A stretch of 21,122 nucleotides of DNA from a virus. This document shows positions 1 to 7,600 of the stretch, piece by piece. The position numbers were made by a program, and so were the translations under genes. Location: positions 1 to 21,122 of the IMG/VR virus record IMGVR_UViG_3300036826_000351; one strand, 5' to 3'. The notes below the pieces were generated by a model that saw only the letters and a program-made list of their open reading frames with translations, had not been told where the DNA came from and did no database searches. Each line of letters opens with the position of its first letter. Within the stretch, counting starts at the first letter, position 1.

Positions 1-1
1 C

Positions 2-160
2 ACCTGGAACGGGTACCTGGCCGGCAACAGCTTCGGGATCCGGATGAAGAACTTCCGGATGGAGTGGATCGAGGCGGACCGGATCGAGGGCGAGATGACC
101 TACGACATGCGGGTGGTCGCCAAGGACATGGGCATCTTCATGGCCAACGCGGTCGCCTAG
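2..160 (+). CDS. Major capsid protein, C-terminal end (partial)
   Basis: The frame is open from the left edge to TAG at 158-160 and gives 52 residues beginning TWNGYLAGNSFGIRMK and ending with a small hydrophobic tail, GIFMANAVA. No start lies in the window, so this is the 3' end of a longer gene. The fragment has the look of the final beta-rich part of an HK97-fold capsid protein, where conserved aromatic and charged residues precede a short Ala-rich end. The call rests mainly on position: a strong hairpin follows directly, and then come the connector, neck and tail genes, which is where the major capsid gene sits in siphophages. A capsid-adjacent decoration protein is the main alternative. 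Confidence 0.7.
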   Translation, partial: TWNGYLAGNSFGIRMKNFRMEWIEADRIEGEMTYDMRVVAKDMGIFMANAVA

Positions 161-172
161 TAGGCAACACTG

Positions 173-208
173 GAGACGGGCTGTGGGTTCCGGCCCACGG
201 CCCGTCTC
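173..208 (+). terminator. 15-bp GC-rich hairpin after the capsid gene
   Basis: Arms GAGACGGGCTGTGGG (173-187) and CCCACGGCCCGTCTC (194-208) pair over 15 positions with one G-T wobble, closing a 6-nt TTCCGG loop. It begins 13 nt after the capsid stop and ends just before the next Shine-Dalgarno (AGGAGGA, 214-220). There is no U-run behind it on the + strand (CTCATC follows), so it is more likely a partial terminator or an mRNA-stabilising 3' end that keeps capsid mRNA more abundant than downstream mRNA than a full stop. Confidence 0.6.
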
Positions 209-224
209 TCATCAGGAGGACCAG

Positions 225-782
225 ATGGGCAGCCCGCTGCTGAGCAACGACCGGATCGGCTTCGTGGTCTCCAAGCCGTTCGTCTCGAGGGAGACCGAGT
301 ACTCCGTCGGCGACGACTTCGACCAGGCCGACGCCCGCAACATCGAGGTGCTGGTCCGGGCCCGGTACGTGATCCCGGTGGTGGAGGACCTCGCCGACCG
401 GCCGAAGTACTGGTACAAGGAGGTCCGGCTGAAGTCCGACGTGCTGGAGCGGCTGTTCCGAGACCGGGTCCAGCTGGAGATGCCGACCCCGCCGGACTCC
501 GACGAGGTGGTGAACCTCAACCAGCTCACCGACCCGAACCGGCCACCGGAGCAGGCCGAGGAGACCGAGCCCACCGAGGAGACCGAGCCCACCGAGGCCC
601 AGGTCACCCAGCAGGAGCAGGCCGAGGCAGCCGCCGAGGCGGTGCACACCGAGACCTACGACCCCAGCTACCACACCGTGGTCGAGGTCAACGAGTACCT
701 GGCCGCGCATCCCGACGAGCGCGAGCAGGTGCTCGAGGCCGAGCGGAACGGCAAGGCCCGGAAGGGGATCCTGGAGCCATGA
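225..782 (+). CDS. Head-region protein of unknown function with acidic linker
   Basis: 185 aa from ATG 225. This start is preferred over an upstream in-frame codon at 183 because AGGAGGA (214-220) sits 4 nt before it, and because the upstream codon lies inside the hairpin. The N-terminal part (about residues 1-85) mixes beta and helical character. Residues about 105-140 form a Glu/Thr/Gln-rich linker with a tandem EETEPT repeat. The last 40 residues form a compact helical segment containing VNEYLAAHPDEREQVLEAE. The stop overlaps the next ATG (ATGA). Its position directly after the capsid suggests a head accessory or connector-associated virion protein. No specific function can be assigned from sequence alone. 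Confidence 0.75.
   Translation: MGSPLLSNDRIGFVVSKPFVSRETEYSVGDDFDQADARNIEVLVRARYVIPVVEDLADRPKYWYKEVRLKSDVLERLFRDRVQLEMPTPPDSDEVVNLNQLTDPNRPPEQAEETEPTEETEPTEAQVTQQEQAEAAAEAVHTETYDPSYHTVVEVNEYLAAHPDEREQVLEAERNGKARKGILEP
558..596 (+). repeat. 18-bp tandem repeat (2.2 copies) coding for EETEPT
   Basis: Unit GAGGAGACCGAGCCCACC occupies 558-575 and is repeated exactly at 576-593, with GAG starting a third copy. It is in frame and extends the acidic linker of the surrounding protein, so copy number could vary by slippage without breaking the frame. Confidence 0.9.
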
Positions 783-1156
783 TCAGCGCGTTCGGAGTCG
801 ACCACGGCCAGTCAGACCAGATCGAGAAGCTGGCCAACCCGGTGCGGGCGCTGCGCACCTTCGGCGGGGCGATCGGGAGCGGGACCTCGCGGATGGGCCA
901 GGGGCTCAGCAGCCGGAGCGCGAACCTGGGGGCCAAGCTGAGGACCAGGCCGGGCGTGGCCACGATGCGCCGCTCGGCCGGGGTGAGCGCGGCCGGTGCC
1001 GGACAGCGCGGCGGGGGTGCGCTGAACCGGTTCGGTGGCGCGATGACCAGGCGGCCCGGACTGACCGGCGGACTGGCCACCGGCGGTACCACGGCCGGGG
1101 TCGGGGCCACCGGGATGGCGATCGGGCAGCGGAGGAAGCAGCCCGGGCACCTGTGA
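779..1156 (+). CDS. Small basic Gly/Arg/Ala-rich protein, unknown function
   Basis: 125 aa, with ATG overlapping the previous stop by 4 nt (ATGA). The first ten residues, MISAFGVDHG, are almost the same as the start of the 58-aa protein at 2083 (MLSAFGVEHG). The rest is low-complexity and strongly basic, rich in Gly, Ala, Arg and Ser, with repeated GG and R-R motifs and very few acidic residues. No catalytic motif is visible and membrane segments are unlikely. The composition would suit nucleic-acid binding or a disordered head component, but this is inference. The open frame is supported by tight overlap with genes on both sides and a GGAAGGGGATCC purine-rich stretch upstream. Confidence 0.7.
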   Translation: MISAFGVDHGQSDQIEKLANPVRALRTFGGAIGSGTSRMGQGLSSRSANLGAKLRTRPGVATMRRSAGVSAAGAGQRGGGALNRFGGAMTRRPGLTGGLATGGTTAGVGATGMAIGQRRKQPGHL

Positions 1157-1668
1157 TGGCCGGCACCTACAGCTACGCCGGGGCCGGGACCAGCGACAAG
1201 GACACCCTGCGGTTCCTGATCCAGGACACCGACCCGCACGGAGCCGGGGAGTGGCAGGTCAGCGACGAGGAGATCCAGTGGGCCTACGACACCTGGTACC
1301 CGGCCCAGGGCTCTCTGCATTATGTGGCGGCGACGCTGGCCGATACGATCGCAGCCCGTTACGCACGGGAGGCGTCCTACTCAGCTGATGGCGTGAGCAT
1401 CTCGCTCGGGCCGGTCGGGGATCAGTACCGGGCGCTGGCCGTGGCCCTGCGCGCCGCGGACAAGGAGCTGCACGTCGGGGGAATGCCCGATGTAGGCGGG
1501 ATGGCCCCCGACGAGCAGCTCGAGCCGGGCACCAAGCCGTTCGCCTTCGGCAAGGGCATGCACGACGATGTCGAGGCCGGCCGCCAGGACTACGGCGGGA
1601 TCTGGCCGCCCGAGCCGTACCTGAACCCGACCGGGGTGGCCGAGTACGAGCGGATCGTCGAGCCCTGA
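1156..1668 (+). CDS. Head-to-tail connector (adaptor) protein
   Basis: 170 aa from ATG 1156, which overlaps the previous TGA (TGATG). A GTG directly before it (1153) is an equally placed alternative start. The sequence has the pattern of gp6/gp15-type adaptors. It has an N-terminal stretch TLRFLIQDTDPHGAGEWQVS followed by a helix (DEEIQWAYDTW) and a long Ala-rich helical segment (LHYVAATLADTIAARYA). A short SISLGPVGDQYRAL segment and another helix come next. Such proteins form the ring under the portal. The C-terminal 50 residues are Gly/Pro-rich and probably extended. Gene order (next gene a head-closure-like protein) agrees. Confidence 0.8.
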   Translation: MAGTYSYAGAGTSDKDTLRFLIQDTDPHGAGEWQVSDEEIQWAYDTWYPAQGSLHYVAATLADTIAARYAREASYSADGVSISLGPVGDQYRALAVALRAADKELHVGGMPDVGGMAPDEQLEPGTKPFAFGKGMHDDVEAGRQDYGGIWPPEPYLNPTGVAEYERIVEP

Positions 1669-1669
1669 G

Positions 1670-2083
1670 ATGACCAGCCCGATCACCGCCGAGGCCCGCA
1701 AGTACGTCCGGTCCCGGGCCCGCGAGGTGATGGAGTACACCTGCCAGATCACCCGCGGGTCGGCCCCGGCCGGCTACGACGAGTCCACCCTGGTCTACAC
1801 CGCCCAGGGCGTGGCCGAGCTGGTCTACGAGGGACCGTGCCGGATCTGGGAGCTGACCGGAGGCTCGGCGATCATGGTCGGCGAGGCGGAGATCTACCAG
1901 CAGCCCACCCAGCTGTCCATCCCTTGGGACGAATCGGCGGTCATCAGGCGATACGACCAGGTGCTGGTCACCGGCGCGCCGCAGGACTCCCAAATGGTCG
2001 GGGAGCGGTTCGAGATCCAGACCGTCACCAAGGGTGGCGAACTCCGGGCCAGCCGCAGGTTCGAGATCCTCGGGGTGATGTGA
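1670..2083 (+). CDS. Probable head-closure (stopper) protein
   Basis: 137 aa, with ATG one nucleotide after the previous TGA. The N-terminus is helical and basic (EARKYVRSRAREVME). It is followed by a mainly beta region with motifs such as YTCQITRG, GPCRIWEL, QLSIPWDES and YDQVLVTGAPQD, and ends in RFEILGV. The layout resembles the head-closure/stopper family of actinobacterial phages and prophages: a helix, then a small beta barrel carrying a 'T-x-S-I-P' strand and a 'GE-F-I' strand. It seals the connector after DNA packaging. The stop overlaps the next ATG (TGATG). Position between the adaptor and the gp10-like neck protein is the strongest support. Confidence 0.7.
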   Translation: MTSPITAEARKYVRSRAREVMEYTCQITRGSAPAGYDESTLVYTAQGVAELVYEGPCRIWELTGGSAIMVGEAEIYQQPTQLSIPWDESAVIRRYDQVLVTGAPQDSQMVGERFEIQTVTKGGELRASRRFEILGVM

Positions 2084-2259
2084 TGCTCAGCGCCTTCGGA
2101 GTCGAGCACGGCATCTCCAAGAGCTTCATCCCCAAGCACATCCCCGGGGGCCGGGGCGGGAAGTACATCCCGGCTCAGCAGCTCACCGCCCGGGAGCGGC
2201 AGGGGATGAAGACCCACTTCTCGGCGAAGAAGCGGATCCGGCAGCTGGAGAAGCGCTGA
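2083..2259 (+). CDS. 58-aa protein sharing the SAFGV(D/E)HG start, unknown function
   Basis: ATG 2083 overlaps the previous TGA and the stop overlaps the next ATG (TGATG at both ends), so this small gene fills the gap exactly. The protein starts MLSAFGVEHGISKSFIPKH, continues through a Gly/Lys-rich stretch and ends in a basic helix (RERQGMKTHF...KKRIRQLEKR). Its first 30 nt match the start of the gene at 779 at 27 positions. The strongly basic C-terminus could contact DNA or an acidic virion partner (inference). No domain is recognised. Confidence comes from coupling on both sides. Confidence 0.75.
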   Translation: MLSAFGVEHGISKSFIPKHIPGGRGGKYIPAQQLTARERQGMKTHFSAKKRIRQLEKR

Positions 2260-2717
2260 TGCCGGCCGAGGCATCCGCGGACGTGTCCCGGCTGGCCGAG
2301 GCCCTGGAACGGACCGCCCAGCAGTCCCAGACCACCACCATGCAGGTGCTGGTGAGTTCGGCGAACTACATCCGCAACCAGATGCAGGCCGAGGCTCCGG
2401 TGCGGACCGGGACCCTGCGGAACTCGATCGCGATCAAGGTGGAGACCGACCGGGTCACCATCGGCCCGAGCCTGACCCAGGCTCCGTACGCCGGCTACGT
2501 GGAGTTCGGGACCCGGCCGCATGTGATCCGGCCGCGGAAGGCCGGCGGGGTGCTGGTGTTCACCGTGGGCGGCCAGAAGGTGTTCGCGCGGAAGGTCAAC
2601 CACCCCGGGACCAGGCCGCATCCCTACGTGATGCCGGCCTTCACCTCGTGGGTGGACAGTCTCGGGACGATGGCAGCAGAAGCCAACGTGAGGACGTTCC
2701 GTGACCATGCAGGCTGA
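2259..2717 (+). CDS. Neck protein, HK97 gp10-like
   Basis: 152 aa, with ATG overlapping the previous stop. The hallmarks of the HK97 gp10 family are all present in order: an N-terminal helix, the segment EAPVRTGTLRNSI (about residues 45-57), YAGYVEFGTRPHVIRPR (about 78-94) and a C-terminal HPGTRPHPYVMPAF (about 113-126). This family forms the neck ring that joins the finished tail to the head. The usual length is about 110-150 aa, so the protein is full length. It overlaps the next gene by 17 nt. Confidence 0.85.
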   Translation: MPAEASADVSRLAEALERTAQQSQTTTMQVLVSSANYIRNQMQAEAPVRTGTLRNSIAIKVETDRVTIGPSLTQAPYAGYVEFGTRPHVIRPRKAGGVLVFTVGGQKVFARKVNHPGTRPHPYVMPAFTSWVDSLGTMAAEANVRTFRDHAG

Positions 2718-3177
2718 CACGATCTCCCGGGGCCCGATCACCGACCGGCTGCTGACCCAGCTGGCCACCGAGGGGTTCCCGGTAGGCGACGACGCCGCGC
2801 CCACGGTGCCCTACGGCTGGCAGGGCGAGCCCGACGACCCGGGCAAGACCTTCACCCCGTGGATCACGCTGACTCCGAGCACGGCGATCCCGCAGAACCC
2901 GGCCGGTGCGCTGGCCAACACCTACGCGGACTGGAAGCTGGGCTACCAGGTCGGCTACGCCGGGATCAGCCGCAAGCAGACCGAGGCACTGGCCGACCGG
3001 ATGCGGCACGGGCTGACCTACATCGTCCGGGAACGGGTGCAGACCCCGACCGGGGACTGGAAGTTCCAGAAGGCCGCCTGCGTCACGATCGGCAACACCA
3101 GCCGGATGGGCTCGGCCTACCCGGACTACTTCACGCAGACCGACACGTTCGAGGTATGGGTCACGAAGGGGAGCTGA
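2701..3177 (+). CDS. Tail terminator protein
   Basis: 158 aa from GTG 2701. AGGA at 2691-2694 lies 6 nt before this GTG and 12 nt before the in-frame ATG 2707, so GTG is favoured. The protein starts with a helix (DRLLTQLATEG), continues with FTPWITLTPS and WKLGYQVGYAGISRKQTEALADRMR (read as strand then helix), and ends in strands containing DTFEVWVTKG. This is the usual pattern of gpU/gp17-type tail terminators, which cap the growing tail tube and connect it to the neck. Its position right after the gp10-like gene and before the major tail protein fits. Confidence 0.75.
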   Translation: MTMQADTISRGPITDRLLTQLATEGFPVGDDAAPTVPYGWQGEPDDPGKTFTPWITLTPSTAIPQNPAGALANTYADWKLGYQVGYAGISRKQTEALADRMRHGLTYIVRERVQTPTGDWKFQKAACVTIGNTSRMGSAYPDYFTQTDTFEVWVTKGS

Positions 3178-3178
3178 G

Positions 3179-3352
3179 ATGGGATACCAGAAGCTGGTCA
3201 GGATCACCAAGGGCGACACGGAGGCCACCGTCATCGAGTCGTCGCTGAAGGTCTATGAGCGCAACGGCTGGACGCGCGCAGATGATGGAAGTAGTGATGC
3301 AGCACCGCCCGAGACCGTCCCGCCGGCTGCGGGCAAGACCAAGGAAGGCTGA
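3179..3352 (+). CDS. 57-aa protein upstream of the major tail protein, unknown
   Basis: ATG 3179 follows GGGGAG with a 5-nt gap and sits one nt after the tail-terminator stop. The stop, TGA 3350-3352, is 3 nt before the next start. The protein begins MGYQKLVRITKGDTEATVIE, with a predicted strand-helix pattern followed by an acidic/Pro/Ala tail (SSDAAPPETVPPAAGKTKEG) that is probably disordered. The short folded part with a VIESSLKVYERNGW motif resembles small head-tail proteins often found before the major tail gene in actinophages. A role in tail tube start is possible but unproven. Confidence 0.7.
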   Translation: MGYQKLVRITKGDTEATVIESSLKVYERNGWTRADDGSSDAAPPETVPPAAGKTKEG

Positions 3353-3355
3353 CCG

Positions 3356-3835
3356 ATGGCCCGGATCATCCCCAATGAGAACACCTGGATCGGGTTCACG
3401 CCGGCCGACATCGCCGACCCGGCGGCACCCAGCGCAGCCGCGATCGCAGCCGCGGTGGACCTGACGCACTGGTGCATCAGCCTGAACGCCTCGGCCCGTG
3501 GCAACACGGTGCCCACCCCGGCCTTCGACTCCCTGTTCGAGACCAGCACCGCCGGCACCAGCGCGGCCACCTTCGACGCCGACTTCTACCGCGACGACGA
3601 GGACGACACCGCCTGGGAGACCCTGCCCCGGGCCACCCGTGGGTTCTTCATCATCTCCCGGTTCGGCGGCTCCGGGACCGGCAACCTGCCCGAGGCCGGG
3701 GACGACGTGGAGGTCTGGCCGGTGATGGTCACCTCCCGGACGATGGCGAACATGAGCTCGAACACGGTGCTCACCTTCACCGCCTCCTGCGCGGTGATGG
3801 TCGAACCCGCCGAAGATGCAGTGGTCGCTGCCTGA
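3356..3835 (+). CDS. Major tail (tube) protein
   Basis: 159 aa, with AAGGAAGG (3341-3348) 7 nt before ATG 3356. The sequence alternates small polar residues and short strands: an N-terminal WIGFTPADI, a central FETSTAGTSAATFDADFYRDD loop/strand, then LPRATRGFFIISRFGG and VEVWPVMVTSRTMANM with a C-terminal VLTFTASCAVMVEP strand. This pattern (two beta sheets with a T-x-T-F strand near the end) is typical of the tube protein fold. The protein polymerises around the tape measure. It is followed directly by the frameshifted chaperone genes, the standard order. The usual length is 150-200 aa, so it is complete. Confidence 0.8.
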   Translation: MARIIPNENTWIGFTPADIADPAAPSAAAIAAAVDLTHWCISLNASARGNTVPTPAFDSLFETSTAGTSAATFDADFYRDDEDDTAWETLPRATRGFFIISRFGGSGTGNLPEAGDDVEVWPVMVTSRTMANMSSNTVLTFTASCAVMVEPAEDAVVAA

Positions 3836-3863
3836 CCGGCCTGACCAGCGCTAACATGCGCGC

Positions 3864-4298
3864 GTGGGAACCACGACAGCCAAGACCACCGAAGCCAGGC
3901 AGAAGCAGTCACAGGCGGACAAGCGCGCCACCATCGACGAGCTGATCAACAAGCCGCGCTCGGTCACCGAGTTCTCCCTGTACCTCTCCGACGGCAACGG
4001 CACGTCGAAGGAGGTGACCCTGAAGTACCAGGCGATCGGGATGCGGGCCTACGACCGGCTGGTGAGCAAGCACCCGCCGAAGCCGGACCAGCGGGCCGAG
4101 GGTGCCTCCTTCGACATCGACACCTTCGCTCCGGCCCTGATCAGCGCGTGCGCGATCGAGCCGGAGATCAGTACCGCCCAGGCCAAGGAGATCTGGGACT
4201 CCGACGACTGGTCGCGCGGCGATGTGATGGTGCTGTTCCGCAACGCCGTCGAGCTGAACAACCGGGGGCTGGATGTCCCTTTCAGCGAGCGCGGCTGA
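3864..4298 (+). CDS. Tail assembly chaperone, short form (gpG-like)
   Basis: 144 aa from GTG 3864. In this frame TAA at 3852-3854 blocks any earlier start, so GTG is the only choice even though no clear Shine-Dalgarno precedes it. The protein has a Lys/Gln/Ala-rich start and a domain with EFSLYLSDGNGTSKEVTLKYQAIGMRAYDRL. A helical segment (FAPALISACAIEPEISTAQAKEIWDS) follows, and the protein ends GLDVPFSERG. This is the short product of the gpG/gpGT pair that coats the tape measure during tail assembly. Ribosomes that slip at 4277-4283 make the longer gpGT instead. Confidence 0.85.
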   Translation: MGTTTAKTTEARQKQSQADKRATIDELINKPRSVTEFSLYLSDGNGTSKEVTLKYQAIGMRAYDRLVSKHPPKPDQRAEGASFDIDTFAPALISACAIEPEISTAQAKEIWDSDDWSRGDVMVLFRNAVELNNRGLDVPFSERG

Positions 4299-4651
4299 GG
4301 AAGGACCCCAACTTCTTCCTGGAGATGTCCTACTGCCACGAGCACGGGATCCCGCACAGCGAGTTCCTGGAGTGGGACCCCGAGGACCGGGCCAAGACCC
4401 TGGCCTTCTCCACCGAGTCCGCGATCCGGTGCCAGATGTGCGGCACCGCCGAATGGGAGTGGGAGGAGAACAAGTTCGCCTTCACCGCGGTCGAGGAGTT
4501 CTGCCAGGGCTGCTACCAGAAGAGCGTGTTCAGTGACCAGCAAGGCTCGTCACTGCCCGGGACCAATGTCAAACTGATCCCGACGACCCCGAGGCTGACC
4601 GCGCAGATGGCCGCCAAGGCCCGCAAGCGCAGGATGCTGCGGATGGACTAG
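3864..4651 (+). CDS. Tail assembly chaperone, frameshifted long form (gpGT-like)
   Basis: Product of a -1 shift at CCCTTTC (4277-4283): 140 residues are read in the first frame, then reading resumes at 4283 to TAG 4649-4651, for about 262 aa. The second part has no usable start of its own and begins RLRKDPNFFLEMSYCHEHGIP, continuing with HSEFLEWDPEDRAKTLAF. It contains two CxxC pairs, C190-C193 and C214-C217 (numbering of the fusion), which look like a zinc-binding knuckle, and a basic end (KARKRRMLRMD). The FFLEM..CHEHGIPHSEFL pattern is typical of the long tail chaperone in actinophages. The fusion links the tape measure to the tube subunits. Its position just before the tape measure gene supports the call. 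Confidence 0.85.
4264..4298 (+). promoter_or_regulatory. -1 programmed ribosomal frameshift site (C CCT TTC)
   Basis: In the upstream frame the codons are GTC CCT TTC AGC. The heptamer C-CCT-TTC at 4277-4283 fits X-XXY-YYZ exactly, so both tRNAs can re-pair one base back on CCC and TTT. A GGGGG run at 4264-4268 lies 8 nt upstream and could act as an internal Shine-Dalgarno-like stimulator, as in dnaX (inference). The zero-frame stop TGA follows at 4296-4298. The -1 frame is open on both sides. Confidence 0.8.
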
Positions 4652-4673
4652 GACGAGATCTGCGAGGTCCGCG

Positions 4674-7600
4674 ATGACGGCGCAGCCGGTTGAGGCCAAC
4701 GTCGTACTGACTGCTGACAACAGCAACTACGACCAGGCGATGGGCAACTCCGCCCAGACCACCAACCAGCTCTCGAGCTCGATCGACACGCTGACGGCCA
4801 AGGTCTCCAAGATGACCCGGACCGCCGGCAAGTCCCTGATCGGGATCGCGGCCGCGGATGTCGCCCTGATCGGCGGGGCCACCAAGGCCTGGAACGACTA
4901 CGAGAAGCAGATGGAGCGACTGCGCTCCCAGGCGGCGGTGCTGTCTCGTACCCAGGACCAGCAGAACAAGGTGATGAAGGACTACACCACCTCGGTGCGG
5001 ACCCTGCGCTCGGAGTTCGGGACCACCACCACCGAGGCCGCCAAGCTGGTGGAGACCCTGTCCAAGGTCACCAACATCCGGCAGACCCGGGACCTGCAGG
5101 ACCTGGCCAAGGTCTTCGTGCAGATGAGCGGGGCCACCGGAGAGAGCTCGGAGGGCCTGGCCAGCTCGCTGACCAACCTGCAGAAGGTGATGGGCACCCC
5201 CATCAACGAGCGGAACTCCCGCCGGTACGCCGACACCTTCACCTACCTGGCCGCCCAGACCAACACCTCGGCCCAGGGCCTGATCGACTTCACCGCCCAG
5301 CTGGCCCCGGTCGCGGAGAGCCTGGGGATGAACACCCGGGAGGTGGCCGGCTTCGCCACCGCCTTCACCCAGGCCGGCCAGGAGGGCGGCGCGGCGGCGA
5401 CCGCGTTCACCAAGGTCACCAGCGACATGCTGCGCTCGATCCAGAGCGGGTCTCCGGAGCTGAAGACCTACGCCAACATCGTCGGGATGACCGGCGAGCA
5501 GTTCTCCAAGCTGGCCAAGGACGACTCCGCCGAGGCGGTGCTGCGGGTCTTCGAGGCACTGAGCCGGAACACCAAGACCGCCGCCAACGACCTGAACCGG
5601 CTGGGCCTGGACGGACCCCGGACGATCCGGGCGATCACCTCGCTGACCAACCAGCCCGGCGGGATCCGGGCCGCGCTCGGGCTGGCCGAGGACCCGGCCG
5701 CCCGGGGAGCCACCGAACGCGGCTACGAAGCGGCGATGGAGGGCATCAGCGACAACCTCGGCAAGCTCCGCGAGGACATGAAGCAGACCGCGGAGGCGTT
5801 CGCCAGCTACCTCGCGCCGATGATCGAGAGCTTCGTGACCGGCCTGGAGCGGGCCGGCTCGATCGTGCAGAACATCACCGAGGGCCCGTTCGGCGAGCTG
5901 ATCAGCATGATCGCCGGGATCGCGGCCCCGCTGGCCGGCGGGGCCGGGGCGATGCTGCTGTTCGCCGGGGCGCTGCTCAAGGTGGCCGCGGCGTTCACCG
6001 CGTTCCGGAGCTCGACCGCCTACGGGATCCGGGAGGGCTTCGCCGGCGGGTCCGGGATCACCCGGACCGCGGAGGGCACCTACGTGGCCCGAGGTGGCGG
6101 GATCCTGGGCCGCCGCGGCGAGCAGCTGCGGGCCGGCGCGATGACCGACGACCCGGCGCGGCGCAGCACCTGGATCCAGCGCGGCCAGTACAACGTCGGC
6201 CAGATGATCGGGGCCGGGGCCGGTGCGTTCCGGCGCGGTGGCGTGGTCAGCGACGACTGGCGGACCATCCGGGAGCGGGTCAGCGCCCGGATCCCGTGGA
6301 CCGAGCAGTACGTCCGGCCGGAGGCCCCGCGCAGTGCGCTGTCCTACGTCGCCGGCGGCCTGGGCCGGGGGATCAGCCAGTTCGTCACCCCGACCTTCGA
6401 CCAGATGCGCTATGCCGACCCGACCCGGCGGACCAGGTGGGCCGCCCAGGAGGCTCCCTGGCTGCGGGGCACCGAGCGGCTCCGGCTGACCGGCGACCTG
6501 GGCCGGGCGATGGGCGGGGTCGGCCTGACCGAGACCCAGCTGGCCGCTCAGCGCGCCGAGACCGCCCGGGTGCACGCGGACCCGCTGCTGACCAACGAGG
6601 CCAGGCAGGCCCGGCTGACCGAGCTGCGCACGATGCGCGAGGAGACGATGGCCCGCCGGGCCAGCTACCAGGCCCAGGAGACCGCGGTCCGTACGGAGAT
6701 CGCCTCCAAGCAGCGGCTCACCCAGGCCACCGAGGCCACCACCGGGAGTACCAAGACGCTCGGCGAGGCGGTCCGGGGGCTGGGCCGGGGTGTCGTCGGG
6801 GGCGTGGCGGGAGCGACCCGGGCCGGAGCCGGCGCGTTCTGGGGATCGGACCTGCGGAACCCGGCGCTGGGGATGGCGAGCATGGCCGCGCTGTCCGGGC
6901 TGGGTGTGCAGAGCAACGCCGCGATGATGGGCTCGATGGGGCTGATGATGGGTCCCGGGATCGCGGCCGGGATGGCCGGGATCGGCGCGATCCTGGACGC
7001 CCGGCAGCAGTACCAGGGCTTCCAGCAGATCCAGCGGGCCCGGGCCGAGGCCACCCGACGGGGAATCCCGTCGGAGATGCTGGGGACCAACCAGGCCGCG
7101 ATCGGCGAGTTCGCGCCGTACCAGACCCAGGAGGAACGCAGCTACCTGGAGCGGGCCACCCATCCCGGGGCACTGCTGGGCAACATCGGCCGGGGTCTGG
7201 GCTCGGCCTACCAGTTCCTCACCGGTGGCGGGAACGCCTACCAGACCCGGCAGGCCGAGGCCGAGGCCGCCCGGACCCAGACCCGGGACCTGGCCGACGC
7301 CATCTCCAGCCTGGCCGAGGCCCAGGGCAAGCCGTTGGGCCGGCTGGACCTGTCCAGCGACCGGGACCGGGCCAAGCTGGACCAGACCATCACCGACCTG
7401 GCTCCGGCGATGGACGAGCTCAACATCTCCACCGAACAGATCACCAAGGCCTTCGGCTCCCGGAACACCGTCGAGGGCGCTCGGGCCTGGTCGCAGATGG
7501 TCTCCGACCTGACCAGGCCCGGCGAGGCCACCGGGATGTGGGCCCGGCTGCGCACCACCGAGGCCGGCCAGGCGTTGCTCGGCGACCGGACCATGCGCCG

